A DNA stretch of 11,823 bases from JBGSMB01 sp041740375 (lineage in GTDB: Bacteria; Patescibacteriota; Saccharimonadia; Saccharimonadales; JAGQMS01). Position 1 is the first letter of the stretch. Every line of letters starts with the position of its first letter. The stretch lies in contig JBGSMB010000017.1 in the NCBI GenBank assembly GCA_041740375.1, forward strand, positions 1 to 11,823. The letters run 5' to 3'. Shown here piece by piece: positions 11,026 through 11,823 of this stretch. The position numbers were made by a program, and so were the translations under genes. The notes beneath the pieces were generated by a model, which was not told where the DNA came from, did not search any database, and saw only the letters and a program-made list of their open reading frames with translations.

Positions 11026-11823
11026 TGGTTTCTGATTAGATTACTGACTACTTTACCCGATAATGTAACTATTGGCACGCCGGTTCCCGGGCTCGTAAAC
11101 TGTCCAACATGATAAAGTCCTTCGATTGATGGGCTTTTCATTTTTGGACGCAAATGAGCTGACTGCCGAAGTGTATGCGCCAGGCCAAATGCGTTTCCGC
11201 GAGTGGCATGGAAGGTGCTCTTGAAATAATTATGTGCTCGAACATCACGAACGACTATGTCGCCGGCAAACGATGTGCCAATTTTCTGTTCTATACGAAT
11301 AATAATATCATCAATTGCCCGCTCCAATACTTTTTGATCAGGTTGATTACCGTTTGCTACTGGAGCTAAAATAAACAGATTTTCCATGCCATGTGGAGCT
11401 ACGCTTGGATCGGTTTTGCTGGGAGCACACAAATAAAACATTGGATCTTTTGACCATTTGCGAGTTGAAAAAACTTCATCAAAGTGTTTGTCCCAGTCTG
11501 TATCAAAAAATAGATTGTGATGTTGCAAGTTGGGAAGTTTTTTTCTAACCCCTATATATCCGAGCAATCCGGAAGGACTCAGTGTACGCTTTTTCCAATA
11601 GCTATCTGGGTATGTTTGATATCGCTCATCGATGAGATTTGTTTCTGTATAGGCATAGTCGCCGTTGTTGACCACTATATCCGCATCGATAATCCCAGCC
11701 TCTGTCTCAACTCCACGGACAACTCCTTTTTCTGAAATAATCCGAGTTACGTCGTGATTTAGTTTAACTTCAACTCCGAGTGACTTCGCAATTTTGTAAT
11801 ATGCTTCGACCAATTTTCCCATT
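11010..11823 (-). CDS. crtI: Phytoene desaturase, C-terminal part (5' end beyond window)
   Basis: A FAD-dependent enzyme that desaturates phytoene stepwise to lycopene. About 270 C-terminal residues are present of a family length near 490-500; the N-terminal dinucleotide-binding motif lies beyond the window end. The frame is open to the last base, and the ATG at 11822 is an internal Met inside the conserved segment MGKLVEAYYKIAKSLGVEV. Diagnostic stretches are LPNLQHHNLFFDTDWDKHF, the FYLCAPSKTDPSVAP segment, and the C-terminal FAD motif VGQFTSPGTGVPIVTLSGK. A related desaturase of slightly different specificity is possible. It is the first visible gene of the operon and overlaps crtB by 16 bases. 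More crt genes may lie upstream, beyond the window. Confidence 0.92.
   Translation of the reverse strand, partial: MGKLVEAYYKIAKSLGVEVKLNHDVTRIISEKGVVRGVETEAGIIDADIVVNNGDYAYTETNLIDERYQTYPDSYWKKRTLSPSGLLGYIGVRKKLPNLQHHNLFFDTDWDKHFDEVFSTRKWSKDPMFYLCAPSKTDPSVAPHGMENLFILAPVANGNQPDQKVLERAIDDIIIRIEQKIGTSFAGDIVVRDVRAHNYFKSTFHATRGNAFGLAHTLRQSAHLRPKMKSPSIEGLYHVGQFTSPGTGVPIVTLSGKVVSNLIRNQWQKK

Noticed and set aside
11820..11822. ATG as the start of a short oxidoreductase
   Set aside because: It lies within a conserved internal segment of CrtI, and the dinucleotide-binding N-terminus would be missing; the gene simply runs off the window.
1..11823. Alternative genetic code (UGA read as Gly), as in some CPR phyla
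   Set aside because: UGA acts as the stop of mutM, the hydrolase, HAD and crtB genes at positions matching expected protein ends, and no conserved Gly is encoded by UGA.
1..11823. CRISPR arrays, tRNA or rRNA genes, insertion sequences, phage or toxin-antitoxin genes
   Set aside because: Looked for on both strands; coding genes fill nearly all of the window and no such pattern was seen.

Overview
The window reads as a compact bacterial chromosome segment, most consistent with the Candidate Phyla Radiation (Patescibacteria), probably Saccharibacteria (TM7). This is an inference from protein style, small gene sizes, almost no intergenic space, standard use of UGA as stop, and near-leaderless promoters. 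No database search was possible. No RNA gene, CRISPR array, insertion sequence or phage gene is visible, and no gene-free stretch reaches 300 bases.

Left part (1-3950). The window opens inside rpsT (ribosomal protein S20), which ends in a long Lys/Ala/Pro-rich tail. It converges, one base apart, on an overlapping mutM-holA pair (Fpg DNA glycosylase and DNA polymerase III delta). A divergent small gene encodes a possible DciA/DUF721-like protein. It converges, again one base apart, on an alpha/beta hydrolase gene, preceded on the same strand by a single-pass membrane-anchored protein of unknown function.

Middle part (3958-7710, minus strand). polA, a Nudix hydrolase and a HAD-family hydrolase overlap end to end as one operon. 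PolA has its 5' nuclease and polymerase domains but a degenerate 3'-5' exonuclease region. It also carries unusual residues in polymerase motifs A (Phe655) and C (Ser832).

Right part (7761-11823). Two peptidoglycan-hydrolase-like genes (NlpC/P60 and M15/VanY-like) run rightward, each with its own promoter and neither with a visible signal peptide. They meet a leftward carotenoid operon, crtI (cut by the window end), crtB and a fused CrtYc-CrtYd lycopene cyclase. Together these would convert geranylgeranyl diphosphate through phytoene and lycopene to a cyclic carotene such as beta-carotene. The 3' ends of the M15 gene and the cyclase gene overlap by 44 bases on opposite strands.

The most notable points are the carotenoid pathway in what looks like a reduced-genome episymbiont, the repeated leaderless promoter layout, and the PolA active-site variants.
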